Part shown: positions 1 to 7,884 of the stretch, piece after piece
Position numbering within the stretch: the first letter of the stretch is position 1
How the letters are laid out: every line of letters begins with the position of its first letter
Program-made: the position numbers and the translations under genes
Origin: Marinococcus halophilus
GTDB lineage: Bacteria > Bacillota > Bacilli > Bacillales > Marinococcaceae
Length of the DNA stretch: 64,000 nucleotides
NCBI RefSeq assembly: GCF_002265875.1
Contig: NZ_NPFA01000003.1
Span: 62,001 to 126,000, forward strand
Direction of reading: 5' to 3'
The notes under the pieces: model-generated
What the model was told of the DNA's origin: nothing
Databases searched by the model: none
The model's input: the letters and a program-made list of their open reading frames with translations, nothing else

Positions 1-1325
1 GTCGGGAAAGCCACACAGGCCATAGAATTCCGGCGGAGAGCAGAATAGTGTTTTCCATCTGTAAGGCCATAATCCTCAATCAATTTATTGATCTGCCGTT
101 TTTTATGGCTCGTAATATCAGAAATAACCACATTCTGGTTCGGTGTCATTCGAAAATCACCGGTGTGAATTTTGGCTATTTCACGAAGGCCGGTCATTAA
201 TTGATAGTTCTCCTGATCCTTGATTCTCCCATTTTCGATAAACAGGGTAAAATGCCATTTACCGTCATTGCCTTTAACCCATCCATACTCGTCCCCGTTG
301 CTTTCGAACTCATATGGACGGGCGGCCTCTACTTCATAGCCGAGACGCTCGTTCAATTCGCTTTTCAGCCATTCAACCCCGTAACGGTCAATCGTATATT
401 TGAACCGGGCATTTTTCCGGTTGGAACGGTTGCCGTAGTCGCGCTGGATCGTCAGCAGCTTCTCGGAAGCATTCACCACTTCTTCTTTTGGCACAAAGCC
501 GATCACACGCCCAAGCTGCGGGTACGTATCCGGCTCACCATGCGTCATCCCCATGCCGCCGCCAACGGAGACGTTAAAGCCCTGCAACTCCCCATTTTCC
601 ACAATGGCAATGTATCCGATGTCCTGGGAGAAAACATCAATATCATTGGACGGGGGCACTGCTACGCCGATCTTGAATTTTCTCGGCAGATACGTTTCGC
701 CGTAGATGGGTTCAACTACTTCTTTACTGTCCGCCACTTTTTCTTCATCAAGCCAAATTTCATGATAGGCCGTGGTGCGCGGCAGCAAATGGTCGCTGAT
801 CTGTTTGGAATATTCATATACTTCTTCATGCACATCAGATTGATGCGGGTTCACGTTACACATAACGTTTCTGTTAACGTCTCCACAGGCGGCGATCGAA
901 TCCATCATGGCTGCATTAATTTCCTGCAGATTCTTTTTCATATTCCATTTGAGAATCCCGTGCATTTGAAACGTCTGCCGGGTAGTGAGCCGGAGAGTGC
1001 CGTTGCCGTATTTATGCGACACTTCGTCCATTGTGAGCCACTGTTCCGGTGTAATGACGCCTGCCGGCAAACGTACGCGGAGCATAAACTGGTATGCGGG
1101 TTCAAGCTTTTGCTGGCGGCGCTCGTTGCGCAGGTCCCGGTCATCCTGCATATAGCTTCCGTGAAACTTCATCAGCTTTCCATCTGCTTCAGGAATGCTT
1201 GCAGTGATAGGATTTGCCATTGTTTTAACAAGCGTACCGCGTAAGAAGTTACTGTCTTTTTTCAAGTGCTCCATGCCATTTAACGGGGCATCTTGAATGT
1301 TTTTTAAGCTAGTGTATTCTGACAT
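1..1325 (-). CDS. cysI: sulfite reductase hemoprotein (beta) subunit CysI, 3' end cut by the window
   Basis: CysI carries siroheme and a 4Fe-4S cluster and reduces sulfite to sulfide with electrons from CysJ in the cytoplasm. About 441 codons are visible. The N-terminal half has the family signatures [18 protein letters not shown], the [13 protein letters not shown] substrate/siroheme segment and DVNRNVMC. The visible part stops at NSMACVAFP, which in the family is the first cysteine of the cluster-binding set, so the remaining cysteines lie outside. ATG at 1323-1325 is preceded by a GGGGAGG ribosome site. It follows cysJ by 27 bases in the same operon. The truncation is only the window edge. 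Confidence 0.96.
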   Translation of the reverse strand, partial: MSEYTSLKNIQDAPLNGMEHLKKDSNFLRGTLVKTMANPITASIPEADGKLMKFHGSYMQDDRDLRNERRQQKLEPAYQFMLRVRLPAGVITPEQWLTMDEVSHKYGNGTLRLTTRQTFQMHGILKWNMKKNLQEINAAMMDSIAACGDVNRNVMCNVNPHQSDVHEEVYEYSKQISDHLLPRTTAYHEIWLDEEKVADSKEVVEPIYGETYLPRKFKIGVAVPPSNDIDVFSQDIGYIAIVENGELQGFNVSVGGGMGMTHGEPDTYPQLGRVIGFVPKEEVVNASEKLLTIQRDYGNRSNRKNARFKYTIDRYGVEWLKSELNERLGYEVEAARPYEFESNGDEYGWVKGNDGKWHFTLFIENGRIKDQENYQLMTGLREIAKIHTGDFRMTPNQNVVISDITSHKKRQINKLIEDYGLTDGKHYSALRRNSMACVAFP

Positions 1326-1352
1326 ATGCGTTTAATTCCTCCCCGGTAGTTA

Positions 1353-3206
1353 TTAATATACGTCACGCTGGTAGCGTTTTTGCTGCTGAAGATCGAGCAT
1401 GTACGCTTCAGCTTCTTCATGGGTCATATTTCCTTCATTTTCAAGCACGGTCACGAGAGCTTCATGTACGTCATGGGCCATCCGCTTTTCATCACCGCAG
1501 ATGTATAGGAACGCGCCATCCTGCAGCCACTGGTACACCTCTCCACTGTTTTCAAGAATCCGGTGCTGAACGTATACTTTTTCTTCATTGTCTCTCGAGA
1601 AGGCTACATCCATTTTGGATAAGGAACCGTCTTCAAGCCACTGCTGCCATTCTGTCTGATAGAGAAAATCGGTCCGGAAATGCTGGTCTCCGAAAAACAG
1701 CCAGGATTTTCCGTCCGCTTCCACTTCCTCCCGCTCTTCAACAAATGAACGGAATGGCGCGATTCCAGTTCCGGGCCCTACCATGATCACAGGGGCAGAC
1801 GGGTTCTCCGGAAGCTTGAAATTCGGGTTGTGCTGAATGTAAATAGGGAGCGTATCCCCCGGCTCTGTGCGTTCTGCACACTGTCCAGAACAAACGCCAG
1901 TGCGTGGCCTCCCGTGGGCATCGTAGCGAACTGCGCCTACCGTTAAATGCACTTCATCCGGATTGGCAGATGGGCTGCTTGCAATGGAGTACAGGCGAGG
2001 CGGTATTTTCCTCAGATTACCCACCACGTCGGCAGCTCCCCCCTGCCACGGTCCATAATCCTTTAATAAATCTAACAGGTCGCGTCCTTCAAGGTACGTG
2101 CGCAGCTCATCAGCCTGTCCTGTTTCCAGGAGTTCCTGAAGCTTTTCGTTATTTGTCAGTTTGCTCATTTTTTCGAGCAGTGGTTTCGTTAATACTGTAA
2201 TTTCAAAATGAGAGAGGAGTGCTTCCCGAAGCGAACGAATATCTCCCTGCTTGTTCAATACTACCGTTTCTTCCGGGTTCCAGTCCATTTCACGGATTAG
2301 CTGGTCCACCAGAAGCGGATCGTTTTCCGGGAACATGCCGAGGCTGTCCCCTGGTTCAAAGGTTAAACCTGAGCCTTCAAGCGATAGCTCTACGTGGCGG
2401 GTTTCCTTTGCGGATCCTCTGCCGTTTAAATTAATGTTCTCCAAAATTTCGGCCCGAAACGGATTTGTCCTTGAATATGCCGGCTGCTCTGCAGTCGGAG
2501 CAGTTGGTGCGGCTGCTCCTGCAGGGGCCGCTGCTGCCTGTGCTGTTTCTTCCTGAAGCTCATTCAGGCTTGATAGAACCCCCTGGATCCATTCTTCAGC
2601 ATCGTCGTCAAAATCAACATCACAATCTACTCTCGGATACAGACGAGCACCTCCAAGGTTTTCGATCCGCTGATCCAGATCTTTACCTGTCTGGCAGAAA
2701 TGTTCATAAGAAGTATCACCGAGTGCAAGCACAGAAAAGCGTGCATCTTCAAGTTTCGGAGCTTTACGTCCGTGCAGGAACTCATAAAAGGAAAGAGCGT
2801 TATCCGGTGGATCGCCTTCTCCGTGTGTACTTACAATAACCAAAAGGTTTTCAATCTTTTTCATATTTTTTGTCTTAAAATCGTCCATCGAACTTACGGT
2901 TACATTATATCCATGGTCCTTCAGCCTTCTCGAGCTGTCTTCGGCTATCATTTGGCCGTTTCCAGTCTGAGAGCCAAATAGAATAGTTACTTCTTTGGAA
3001 GCCGTTTCGGCCTGTTCGGCCTGCTGTGCCGGTGTTTCTTGGACAGCAGGTGCTTCAGCTGTTGCCGGTGCTGCTCCCGCGCTCGCCTGGGAAGCTAAAT
3101 ACCCACTTAACCAAATTTTCTGATTTTCTGTTAATGTTGGCAGGAGCTGGTTCAGTAAATCTACCTGCTCCTGGCTAAAAGGACTATTGGTAACCTGCAA
3201 TTGCAC
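1353..3206 (-). CDS. cysJ: sulfite reductase flavoprotein (alpha) subunit CysJ
   Basis: CysJ passes electrons from NADPH through FAD and FMN to CysI. The 617-residue protein has an N-terminal flavodoxin domain (phosphate loop FGSQTGNGQ near residue 80), then FAD-binding RLYSIASS and an NADPH domain with GPGTGIAPFRSF. It ends in DVY, a typical C-terminal aromatic that stacks on FAD. I chose GTG at 3204-3206 because GAGGTG lies six bases upstream and the resulting N terminus, MQLQVTNSPF, resembles Bacillus CysJ. A GTG three codons earlier is in frame but has no spacing to the ribosome site. An Ala/Pro/Thr-rich linker (residues about 45-70) precedes the flavodoxin domain and a second one follows it. 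It is the first gene of cysJI. Confidence 0.96.
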   Translation of the reverse strand: MQLQVTNSPFSQEQVDLLNQLLPTLTENQKIWLSGYLASQASAGAAPATAEAPAVQETPAQQAEQAETASKEVTILFGSQTGNGQMIAEDSSRRLKDHGYNVTVSSMDDFKTKNMKKIENLLVIVSTHGEGDPPDNALSFYEFLHGRKAPKLEDARFSVLALGDTSYEHFCQTGKDLDQRIENLGGARLYPRVDCDVDFDDDAEEWIQGVLSSLNELQEETAQAAAAPAGAAAPTAPTAEQPAYSRTNPFRAEILENINLNGRGSAKETRHVELSLEGSGLTFEPGDSLGMFPENDPLLVDQLIREMDWNPEETVVLNKQGDIRSLREALLSHFEITVLTKPLLEKMSKLTNNEKLQELLETGQADELRTYLEGRDLLDLLKDYGPWQGGAADVVGNLRKIPPRLYSIASSPSANPDEVHLTVGAVRYDAHGRPRTGVCSGQCAERTEPGDTLPIYIQHNPNFKLPENPSAPVIMVGPGTGIAPFRSFVEEREEVEADGKSWLFFGDQHFRTDFLYQTEWQQWLEDGSLSKMDVAFSRDNEEKVYVQHRILENSGEVYQWLQDGAFLYICGDEKRMAHDVHEALVTVLENEGNMTHEEAEAYMLDLQQQKRYQRDVY

Positions 3207-3320
3207 TCTCTCCACCTCACAAATAAATTTAACTGCAATCTTATCATTCTAAGGACAAAATAATTTTTTCTCTGTCTTTATTTTATCCATGTGTATAAAC
3301 TGGTCATTTTATTACGCTCA

Positions 3321-3349
3321 ATTTTATCCGTATAATTCTTATGTGTCAA
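3321..3349 (-). promoter_or_regulatory. sigma-A-type promoter of cysJI
   Basis: On the minus strand TTGACA (3344-3349) is followed by exactly 17 bases and TAAAAT (3321-3326). It faces cysJ and would give an AT-rich leader of about 100 bases. In B. subtilis the operon needs the LysR-type regulator CysL. No regulator gene or clear operator is visible here. Confidence 0.7.
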
Positions 3350-3427
3350 GTCGGTTTTAAATCCTTAAGGGAATAATGAGCAGTCTTTTATATTCTATCA
3401 TACCCCTAAGTCCGTTACGTTCGCTTT

Positions 3428-3483
3428 AAAAAATTATTTACTTGAAAAAAATGGTAGATTATTGCGCAGTTTTACCATATAAT
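3428..3483 (+). promoter_or_regulatory. comG operon promoter with possible ComK-like half sites
   Basis: TATAAT at 3478-3483 stands about 30 bases before the comGA start. The -35 position (TAGATT at 3455-3460, 17-base spacer) is poor, as expected for an activator-dependent promoter. Just upstream, AAAA-N5-TTTA (3428-3440) and a degenerate AAAT-N5-ATTA (3449-3461) are separated by 8 bases. This recalls the spacing of ComK boxes, but the second box matches only five of eight positions. Confidence 0.4.
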
Positions 3484-3513
3484 AAAATTACTTTTCAGAA
3501 AGAAGGTGAGGCC

Positions 3514-4518
3514 TTGACCAATATCGAATCGTTTACACGGCAGTTGGTGCAGCAGGCAATAGCTGCAGGGGCATCGGATATTCATCTGCTGCCGTCTTAT
3601 GCAGAAGCTTCTCTATATTTTCGTATTCACGGACGTCTCGAGCTTTCAGACACTTATTCAGCGGCTTTCGCACACAGGCTCATTACCCATTTGAAATTCA
3701 GAGCCGGTATGGATATCGGTGAACGAAGACGTCCGCAGGACGGCTCTCTTACGTACCGCTCGCTTCATCCTCCAGTACACCTTCGCCTTTCTACCATGCC
3801 TTCAGAACGTATGGAAAGCTTTTCTATCCGGCTGCTTCCGCAAACCTTTCACTATACCTTTCCACAGCTGTTTTTAACTTCCCACACTACCCGCTCATTC
3901 GAAAACGTGCTTGCTTCCCGTAAAGGGCTGGTTCTTTTAACCGGTGCCACAGGCTCGGGAAAATCTACTACTCTTTACGCTATGCTTGAACATCTGCTTT
4001 CCACCCAGCCACAGCGTATCATCACGATCGAAGACCCTGTCGAACTTCGTCTTCCCGGCTGCATCCAAACCGAAGTCAATGATAAAGCCGACCTGACCTA
4101 TGCTTCTCTGCTGAAAGCTTCCATGCGGCATGACCCGGATGTAATTATGATAGGGGAGATCCGGGACGGGGAAACAGCACATCTGGCACTGCGGGCGGCG
4201 CTCACCGGCCATCTGGTGCTCACTACTCTGCATGCCGGCAGTACGTTCGGGGTGCTCCGCAGATTGCTCGACCTTGGGCTCTCAAAAACAGATTTGTTTG
4301 AAACTATTACCTTCATCGCCCACCAACGGCTCGTTTCCACTTCTTCTCTTTCCGCTCCCAGGCGACTAGCGTTATTTGATTTTTCCACACGTCCAGATAT
4401 TCATTCCATGCTTCATTCCGATCAACCACTCGATTTCTCCCGAATGAATGACCAGTTGAAACGAGGATACGCGCTCGGCTTATTTGGTAAAGAAACCTTT
4501 TCAGAGGCTCCTTTATGA
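3514..4518 (+). CDS. comGA: ComGA, traffic ATPase of the competence pseudopilus
   Basis: ComGA is the GspE/PilB-type secretion ATPase that powers assembly of the transformation pseudopilus at the inner face of the membrane. The 334-residue protein has an ASDIHLLPS N-terminal motif, Walker A GATGSGKST (about residues 144-152), an Asp box TIEDPVE, Walker B-like DPDVIMIGEIRD and a His box LTGHLVLTTLHA. TTG at 3514 is the likely start because AGAAGGTGAG lies just before it and the N terminus then aligns with B. subtilis ComGA. An ATG at 3442 lies upstream of the -10 element. It overlaps comGB by four bases. Confidence 0.93.
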   Translation: MTNIESFTRQLVQQAIAAGASDIHLLPSYAEASLYFRIHGRLELSDTYSAAFAHRLITHLKFRAGMDIGERRRPQDGSLTYRSLHPPVHLRLSTMPSERMESFSIRLLPQTFHYTFPQLFLTSHTTRSFENVLASRKGLVLLTGATGSGKSTTLYAMLEHLLSTQPQRIITIEDPVELRLPGCIQTEVNDKADLTYASLLKASMRHDPDVIMIGEIRDGETAHLALRAALTGHLVLTTLHAGSTFGVLRRLLDLGLSKTDLFETITFIAHQRLVSTSSLSAPRRLALFDFSTRPDIHSMLHSDQPLDFSRMNDQLKRGYALGLFGKETFSEAPL

Positions 4519-5555
4519 GCCGGCTGTCAAAAAAGAACTGGAAGCCGGAAGCGAAAGCACTGTTTCTTCAGCAGCTAGGTGAACTGCTTGGCAGCGGCTA
4601 TCATCTGGATCAATCCATTCAAATGCTTTCCTGGGAACAGCCTGCTTTCGTCACTGACTCTCTTCGAAGCATACGAAGACACCTTCGAAGCGGCCGGGAA
4701 CTGCATCAGCTTTTACTTGACCACCATTTCCCCTCCGACATTGCTGCTTTTGTTTATTTTGCAGAACAGTCCGGACGTCTTTCCGAAGGATTAGCTGCAG
4801 CAGGCAGCCATTTTATGAACCGGCTGGAAGCATGGAGCAGCTTTCGTAAAGTTTTGTATTATCCAATGTTTCTTCTGTGGCTCCTGATTGTTCTCGCTTA
4901 TGTTTTTGTGCGCTATCTTTTCCCCCAGTTTCTCGAGCTGTTTGAACAGCTGAGCATGGACCTCCCCTTTTATACCAGAATGATGATGAAAATGATTTCC
5001 TTTGCCCCTGTATTTTTTGTATCCATTTTTATTCTGCTGGCGGGGTTCGGGCTGTTTTACGCTTTTGCTGTCCGGCTAAAGCCTGCTTCTACACGGATTC
5101 TTTTTTGGTCAAGGGTGCCGTTTCTCCGCCCTTTTATTGCTATGAGGACTACCTCCTCTTTTGCCGAGCAGTTCGGCTACCTACTATTAAATGGCCTCTC
5201 TCTTGCCGAAAGCTGTCTTGTCTTAAAAAATCAGGCACACTCTCCGTTGTTTCAGGAAGAAGGAGGGCGCCTCGAGCAATTGCTTACTTCCGGGACTCCT
5301 CTGGCAGAAACGTTCCGGCCTCCCTGGTATCTCGAAAGCCTTAGGCAGGCGGTTCAATACGGGCAGTCCACTGGATCTCTTGGCAAGGTGCTTGTACAAT
5401 ACAGCAGCCAAACGCAGCATAAACTCGAAACGAGCATCCAGCGGTTGACCATGGCCGCCCAGCCTATTCTTTTCTTTTCCGTCGGCATTCTAATTTTAAG
5501 TCTTTTTGCTGCCGTATTTTTGCCTATGTACCACATGATTACTTCTATACAATAA
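4515..5555 (+). CDS. comGB: ComGB, polytopic membrane platform of the competence pseudopilus
   Basis: ComGB is the GspF/PilC-type inner-membrane protein that works with ComGA to polymerise ComGC. The 346-residue protein has two GspF domains. The first contains FVYFAEQSGRLSEGL, with a long hydrophobic segment around residues 115-135. A second pair of hydrophobic stretches lies near 160-185 and at the C terminus (ILFFSVGILILSLFAAVFLP). The start ATG overlaps the comGA stop as ATGA, indicating coupled translation. Length and order match the comG operon of Bacillus. Confidence 0.93.
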   Translation: MSRLSKKNWKPEAKALFLQQLGELLGSGYHLDQSIQMLSWEQPAFVTDSLRSIRRHLRSGRELHQLLLDHHFPSDIAAFVYFAEQSGRLSEGLAAAGSHFMNRLEAWSSFRKVLYYPMFLLWLLIVLAYVFVRYLFPQFLELFEQLSMDLPFYTRMMMKMISFAPVFFVSIFILLAGFGLFYAFAVRLKPASTRILFWSRVPFLRPFIAMRTTSSFAEQFGYLLLNGLSLAESCLVLKNQAHSPLFQEEGGRLEQLLTSGTPLAETFRPPWYLESLRQAVQYGQSTGSLGKVLVQYSSQTQHKLETSIQRLTMAAQPILFFSVGILILSLFAAVFLPMYHMITSIQ

Positions 5556-5571
5556 AAAGGAGCGACTATTT

Positions 5572-5724
5572 ATGCAAATACCTCACGATTATTTTTTTGA
5601 ACGACTTTTGGTTCTTGAAAAACGCTTGACGGATCTTGAAAACCATAAAGAAGAAGACATCGCTTCTTTACTTCAGCTGCTTCGCCAATCCCGGGCCTCC
5701 AGAAAGGAAAAAAACTATGTTTAA
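5572..5724 (+). CDS. small 50-residue reading frame between comGB and comGC, no known homologue
   Basis: This reading frame lies between comGB and comGC. ATG at 5572 is preceded by AAAAAGGAG (about 5554-5562), a strong ribosome site with good spacing, and the stop TAA (5722-5724) overlaps the comGC start by eight bases. The predicted peptide starts MQIPHDYFFERLLVLEKRL and is rich in Leu, Glu, Lys and Arg. Leucines and hydrophobic residues recur at heptad-like spacing (residues 8-40), suggesting one amphipathic helix or short coiled coil. It has no signal peptide, membrane span or prepilin motif. I do not recognise the family. It might be a real accessory protein or a leader that couples comGB and comGC translation. 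Confidence 0.6.
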   Translation: MQIPHDYFFERLLVLEKRLTDLENHKEEDIASLLQLLRQSRASRKEKNYV

Positions 5725-6016
5725 AGACAGTAAAGGTTTCACCATGGTGGAAATGCTGATTGTGCTGCTTATTATTACCGTGCTTCTTTTAATTGCGATC
5801 CCAAATATCGGTACAAACAATCAGGTTGCCCAGTCTAAAGGATGCGATGCCACTATTCAGCTTTTAGAAACCCAGGCCGCAGCATACGAAGTGGAGTATG
5901 GTAGTGAACCCTCTTCCCTGCAGGACCTTGTGGAGGCTGATTATGTAGAAACTATTACCTGCCCGGACAATACCCCGCTCGTTTACAGTAACGGAGCTGT
6001 AAGTAAAGGATCCTGA
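5717..6016 (+). CDS. comGC: ComGC, major pseudopilin of the competence pilus
   Basis: ComGC is the main subunit of the transformation pseudopilus and is processed by the prepilin peptidase ComC. The 99-residue protein begins with a short basic leader and the cleavage motif KGFTMVEML (Glu at +5), followed by a hydrophobic helix (LIVLLIITVLLLIAIP). Two cysteines (KGC and TCP) could form the intramolecular disulfide known for ComGC. ATG at 5717 is chosen because AGAAAGGAAAA precedes it and it gives a normal prepilin leader. An upstream in-frame ATG at 5636 would add a non-prepilin extension. The gene overlaps comGD by one base (TGATG). Confidence 0.93.
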   Translation: MFKDSKGFTMVEMLIVLLIITVLLLIAIPNIGTNNQVAQSKGCDATIQLLETQAAAYEVEYGSEPSSLQDLVEADYVETITCPDNTPLVYSNGAVSKGS

Positions 6017-6468
6017 TGTCTTTTTTCTGTTCACGGGGCTATACCTTCCCGGAAGCTATCGCAGTACTGCTTATTTTCAGCGTACTTGCTGCCGTGCCGC
6101 TTATTCATTTCTCGTCAGCATACGAGAGTGCACGTGAAGATCACTTCGTCAAGCAGCTGGAGGCGGACCTCGTTTACAGCCAGCACTATGCGTACTCCTA
6201 TAACACCTCCACCCGCATGGAGTGGAACCAGGAGGAGAACTATTATATTCTTAGAGGCAACGACCGCAACAAACTATACATCCACCGGACCATCCCCGAA
6301 GGGTTTTTTTCGCCTACCACCTCCAAGATTTTCTTCGAAGAGATATCCTATAATGGAAATGGCGCTATTAAAAAACCAGGGACCATAATTCTCCACGGCC
6401 CGTCCCAGTCGTACCGTTTTATCTTTCAAATCGGAAGGGGGCGGCTTCGTGTTGAGAAATCCCCGTAA
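6016..6468 (+). CDS. comGD: ComGD, minor pseudopilin
   Basis: This type IV minor pilin-like protein is thought to help start or cap the competence pseudopilus. The 150-residue protein starts with a nine-residue leader, the prepilin motif RGYTFPEAI with Glu at +5, and a hydrophobic helix (AVLLIFSVLAAVPLI). The rest is a variable soluble domain typical of GspH-like minor pilins. The start overlaps the comGC stop by one base, so translation is probably coupled. The assignment rests mostly on operon position plus the prepilin N terminus. Confidence 0.85.
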   Translation: MSFFCSRGYTFPEAIAVLLIFSVLAAVPLIHFSSAYESAREDHFVKQLEADLVYSQHYAYSYNTSTRMEWNQEENYYILRGNDRNKLYIHRTIPEGFFSPTTSKIFFEEISYNGNGAIKKPGTIILHGPSQSYRFIFQIGRGRLRVEKSP

Positions 6469-6778
6469 TGGCTTTACCCTGATCGAAGCCGTCAGCGCTC
6501 TCTCACTTCTATTCGCTGTGTTTTTACTTACACTTCCCCTGCTTCATCAAACTTACAAAACCTGGGGCAGCCAGCAGCTGTATTACGAGCAGCTGTACGT
6601 GATGGAAAAGGAAGCAGGGCGTATTCACCAGTCTGCTTCTGCTGCTGTCGCCCCTGCTGCCTATACGAAAGGAAAAATCCATGTTCATATTAAAGTACAC
6701 AAAAAAGGCTATAACGTGTGTACTTCCATCGAAGACACGAGAAACGAGCAGTGTGTCTATGTACTTCCGAAACAATAA
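6449..6778 (+). CDS. comGE: ComGE, minor pseudopilin
   Basis: This is a 109-residue prepilin-like protein with the N-terminal motif NGFTLIEAV (Glu at +5) followed by a hydrophobic helix (ALSLLFAVFLLTLPLL). It starts with GTG at 6449, preceded by GGAAGGGGGCGG, and overlaps the end of comGD by 20 bases. The C-terminal part is short and holds two cysteines (NVC and EQC). Position fifth in the comG operon and size agree with ComGE, a minor pilin needed for DNA uptake. Sequence conservation in this family is low, so the name comes mainly from gene order. Confidence 0.8.
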   Translation: MLRNPRNGFTLIEAVSALSLLFAVFLLTLPLLHQTYKTWGSQQLYYEQLYVMEKEAGRIHQSASAAVAPAAYTKGKIHVHIKVHKKGYNVCTSIEDTRNEQCVYVLPKQ

Positions 6779-7193
6779 AGGCATCACGCTTCCTGAGATG
6801 ATTATTACGCTTATACTGTTCAGCCTCTGGGCTCTCGCCGCCGCAAAATTCAGCAGCCTGCTTTTAACCGACGTCCCTGCGCCTGATACTGAAGCGCGTT
6901 TATTTGTTCAGCAAATGGAAGAGGATATGCAGACCGCTCACACACTAAGGTATGAAGAACAGCGATTCTACATTGAAGCCCATGAAAACACGTACGAATA
7001 TTTCATGTCAGAAGGCCGGGTGATACGCCGAGTAGATAATGAAGGGTTTGAAATTATGCTTCAGGGAGCCTCTGCTTTTTTTGTTGAGGCCGGGGATTAC
7101 GGCGCAGATGTGGAGGTGATCTTAAATAATGGACAGCCGATCCGAACCTTTCTTTCCTACCATACAGCCAAAGAGAAACTCCGCCCTGCGTGA
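6759..7193 (+). CDS. comGF: ComGF, minor pseudopilin
   Basis: This 144-residue prepilin-like protein has the motif KGITLPEMI (Glu at +5) and a hydrophobic helix (ITLILFSLWALAAA). The C-terminal domain resembles the ComGF family (LFVQQMEEDM, then a beta-rich region with RRVDNEGFEIML). The start is taken as ATG at 6759, inside the end of comGE. A GTG two codons upstream is possible. The ribosome site is weak, so translation is probably coupled to comGE. It overlaps comGG by 65 bases. Confidence 0.82.
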   Translation: MYFRNNKGITLPEMIITLILFSLWALAAAKFSSLLLTDVPAPDTEARLFVQQMEEDMQTAHTLRYEEQRFYIEAHENTYEYFMSEGRVIRRVDNEGFEIMLQGASAFFVEAGDYGADVEVILNNGQPIRTFLSYHTAKEKLRPA

Positions 7194-7536
7194 AGGCTTT
7201 ATCCTTCCTTCCACCATCTTCTTTCTTCTGTTTGTCTTTTTATTCATGATACTGGCTGCGGGGCTTTTAAAGCTTCAGCTGCTTCAGCAGAATGAAGAGT
7301 TCGGCTCCCAGGATGTGAAATGGATGATACGGAATGCTGAAAATATTTATATTGAAGCTCCTTCCGAAGCCGGCCTCCTCTCCATGCCCGAGGGGAGCGT
7401 GGAGTGGGAAGAAAGCAGGCATGGCGAAACTAAATTCACGGCCCGCCACCGTATGGGGTTTTCCAAACAGGTGGTTTACCCAACAGAATGGAAATCTTCT
7501 ATTTATGAAGCCCGCTCCCGTACAGAGCATAAGTAA
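7129..7536 (+). CDS. comGG: ComGG, GspK-like minor pseudopilin
   Basis: This is a 135-residue last member of the comG operon with a basic N terminus, the motif EGFILPSTI and a hydrophobic helix (FFLLFVFLFMILAAGLL). It lacks the +5 glutamate, as B. subtilis ComGG and other GspK-type tip pilins do. GGAGGTG about 11 bases upstream of ATG 7129 supports the start, which lies well inside comGF. The stop codon is part of the stem of the following terminator. Confidence 0.8.
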   Translation: MDSRSEPFFPTIQPKRNSALREGFILPSTIFFLLFVFLFMILAAGLLKLQLLQQNEEFGSQDVKWMIRNAENIYIEAPSEAGLLSMPEGSVEWEESRHGETKFTARHRMGFSKQVVYPTEWKSSIYEARSRTEHK

Positions 7537-7566
7537 AGCCGGCAGAATAATTCTGCCGGCTTTACT
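7532..7566. terminator. bidirectional terminator between comG and the DUF1385/yqgV gene
   Basis: Perfect inverted repeat with 16-bp arms (AGTAAAGCCGGCAGAA at 7532-7547 and its complement at 7551-7566) and a three-base loop. It separates two convergent transcription units. The comGG stop codon TAA (7534-7536) lies inside the left arm and the opposing gene ends six bases beyond the right arm. Confidence 0.85.
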
Positions 7567-7572
7567 CTCGTG

Positions 7573-7884
7573 CTATTGTTTTCTTGCGTTCTGCACGGAC
7601 TCCATTTTCTTTTTCATTTGCTTTCCTTCTGCGTCCCGGCGGTCATCAATACGGATATTTGTTGACACCCGCTGGTAGCCTTCCTGAAATGGGATCTCGT
7701 GTATCTCTCTGACTGCCTGAAGCAGATCATCAATATTTCCTTCGAGAAGGGTACTCATCGGTGTCATTTCAATATCGATTTTATCGTTATGCTTTTCGAG
7801 CACGTCCTGAATTTTTGCCACGGTGTCCGACATCCCAGTCCCCTGTTTGTCTATAGGAGAGACTGTCACATCAACAATTGCCAT
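7573..7884 (-). CDS. yqgV: YqgV, MTH1187/YkoF-like thiamine-binding protein (nested start)
   Basis: This 103-residue UPF0045 protein begins MAIVDVTVSPI and contains the conserved MTPMSTLLEGN motif and the RVSTNIRIDDRRD end. The family forms small ferredoxin-like oligomers that bind thiamine or similar ligands. The ATG (7882-7884) has AAAGGAG nine bases upstream (7894-7900), which is too good to be chance, so it is likely translated on its own. The frame is also continuous with the upstream DUF1385 gene. In B. subtilis yqgV is a separate gene in the same neighbourhood near comG. Confidence 0.82.
   Translation of the reverse strand: MAIVDVTVSPIDKQGTGMSDTVAKIQDVLEKHNDKIDIEMTPMSTLLEGNIDDLLQAVREIHEIPFQEGYQRVSTNIRIDDRRDAEGKQMKKKMESVQNARKQ

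Noticed and set aside
201-1244. Plus-strand open frame of 347 codons
   Set aside because: It lies opposite cysI, whose minus-strand reading has clear sulfite reductase motifs. The plus-strand peptide is Phe/His-rich with no domain and no ribosome site.
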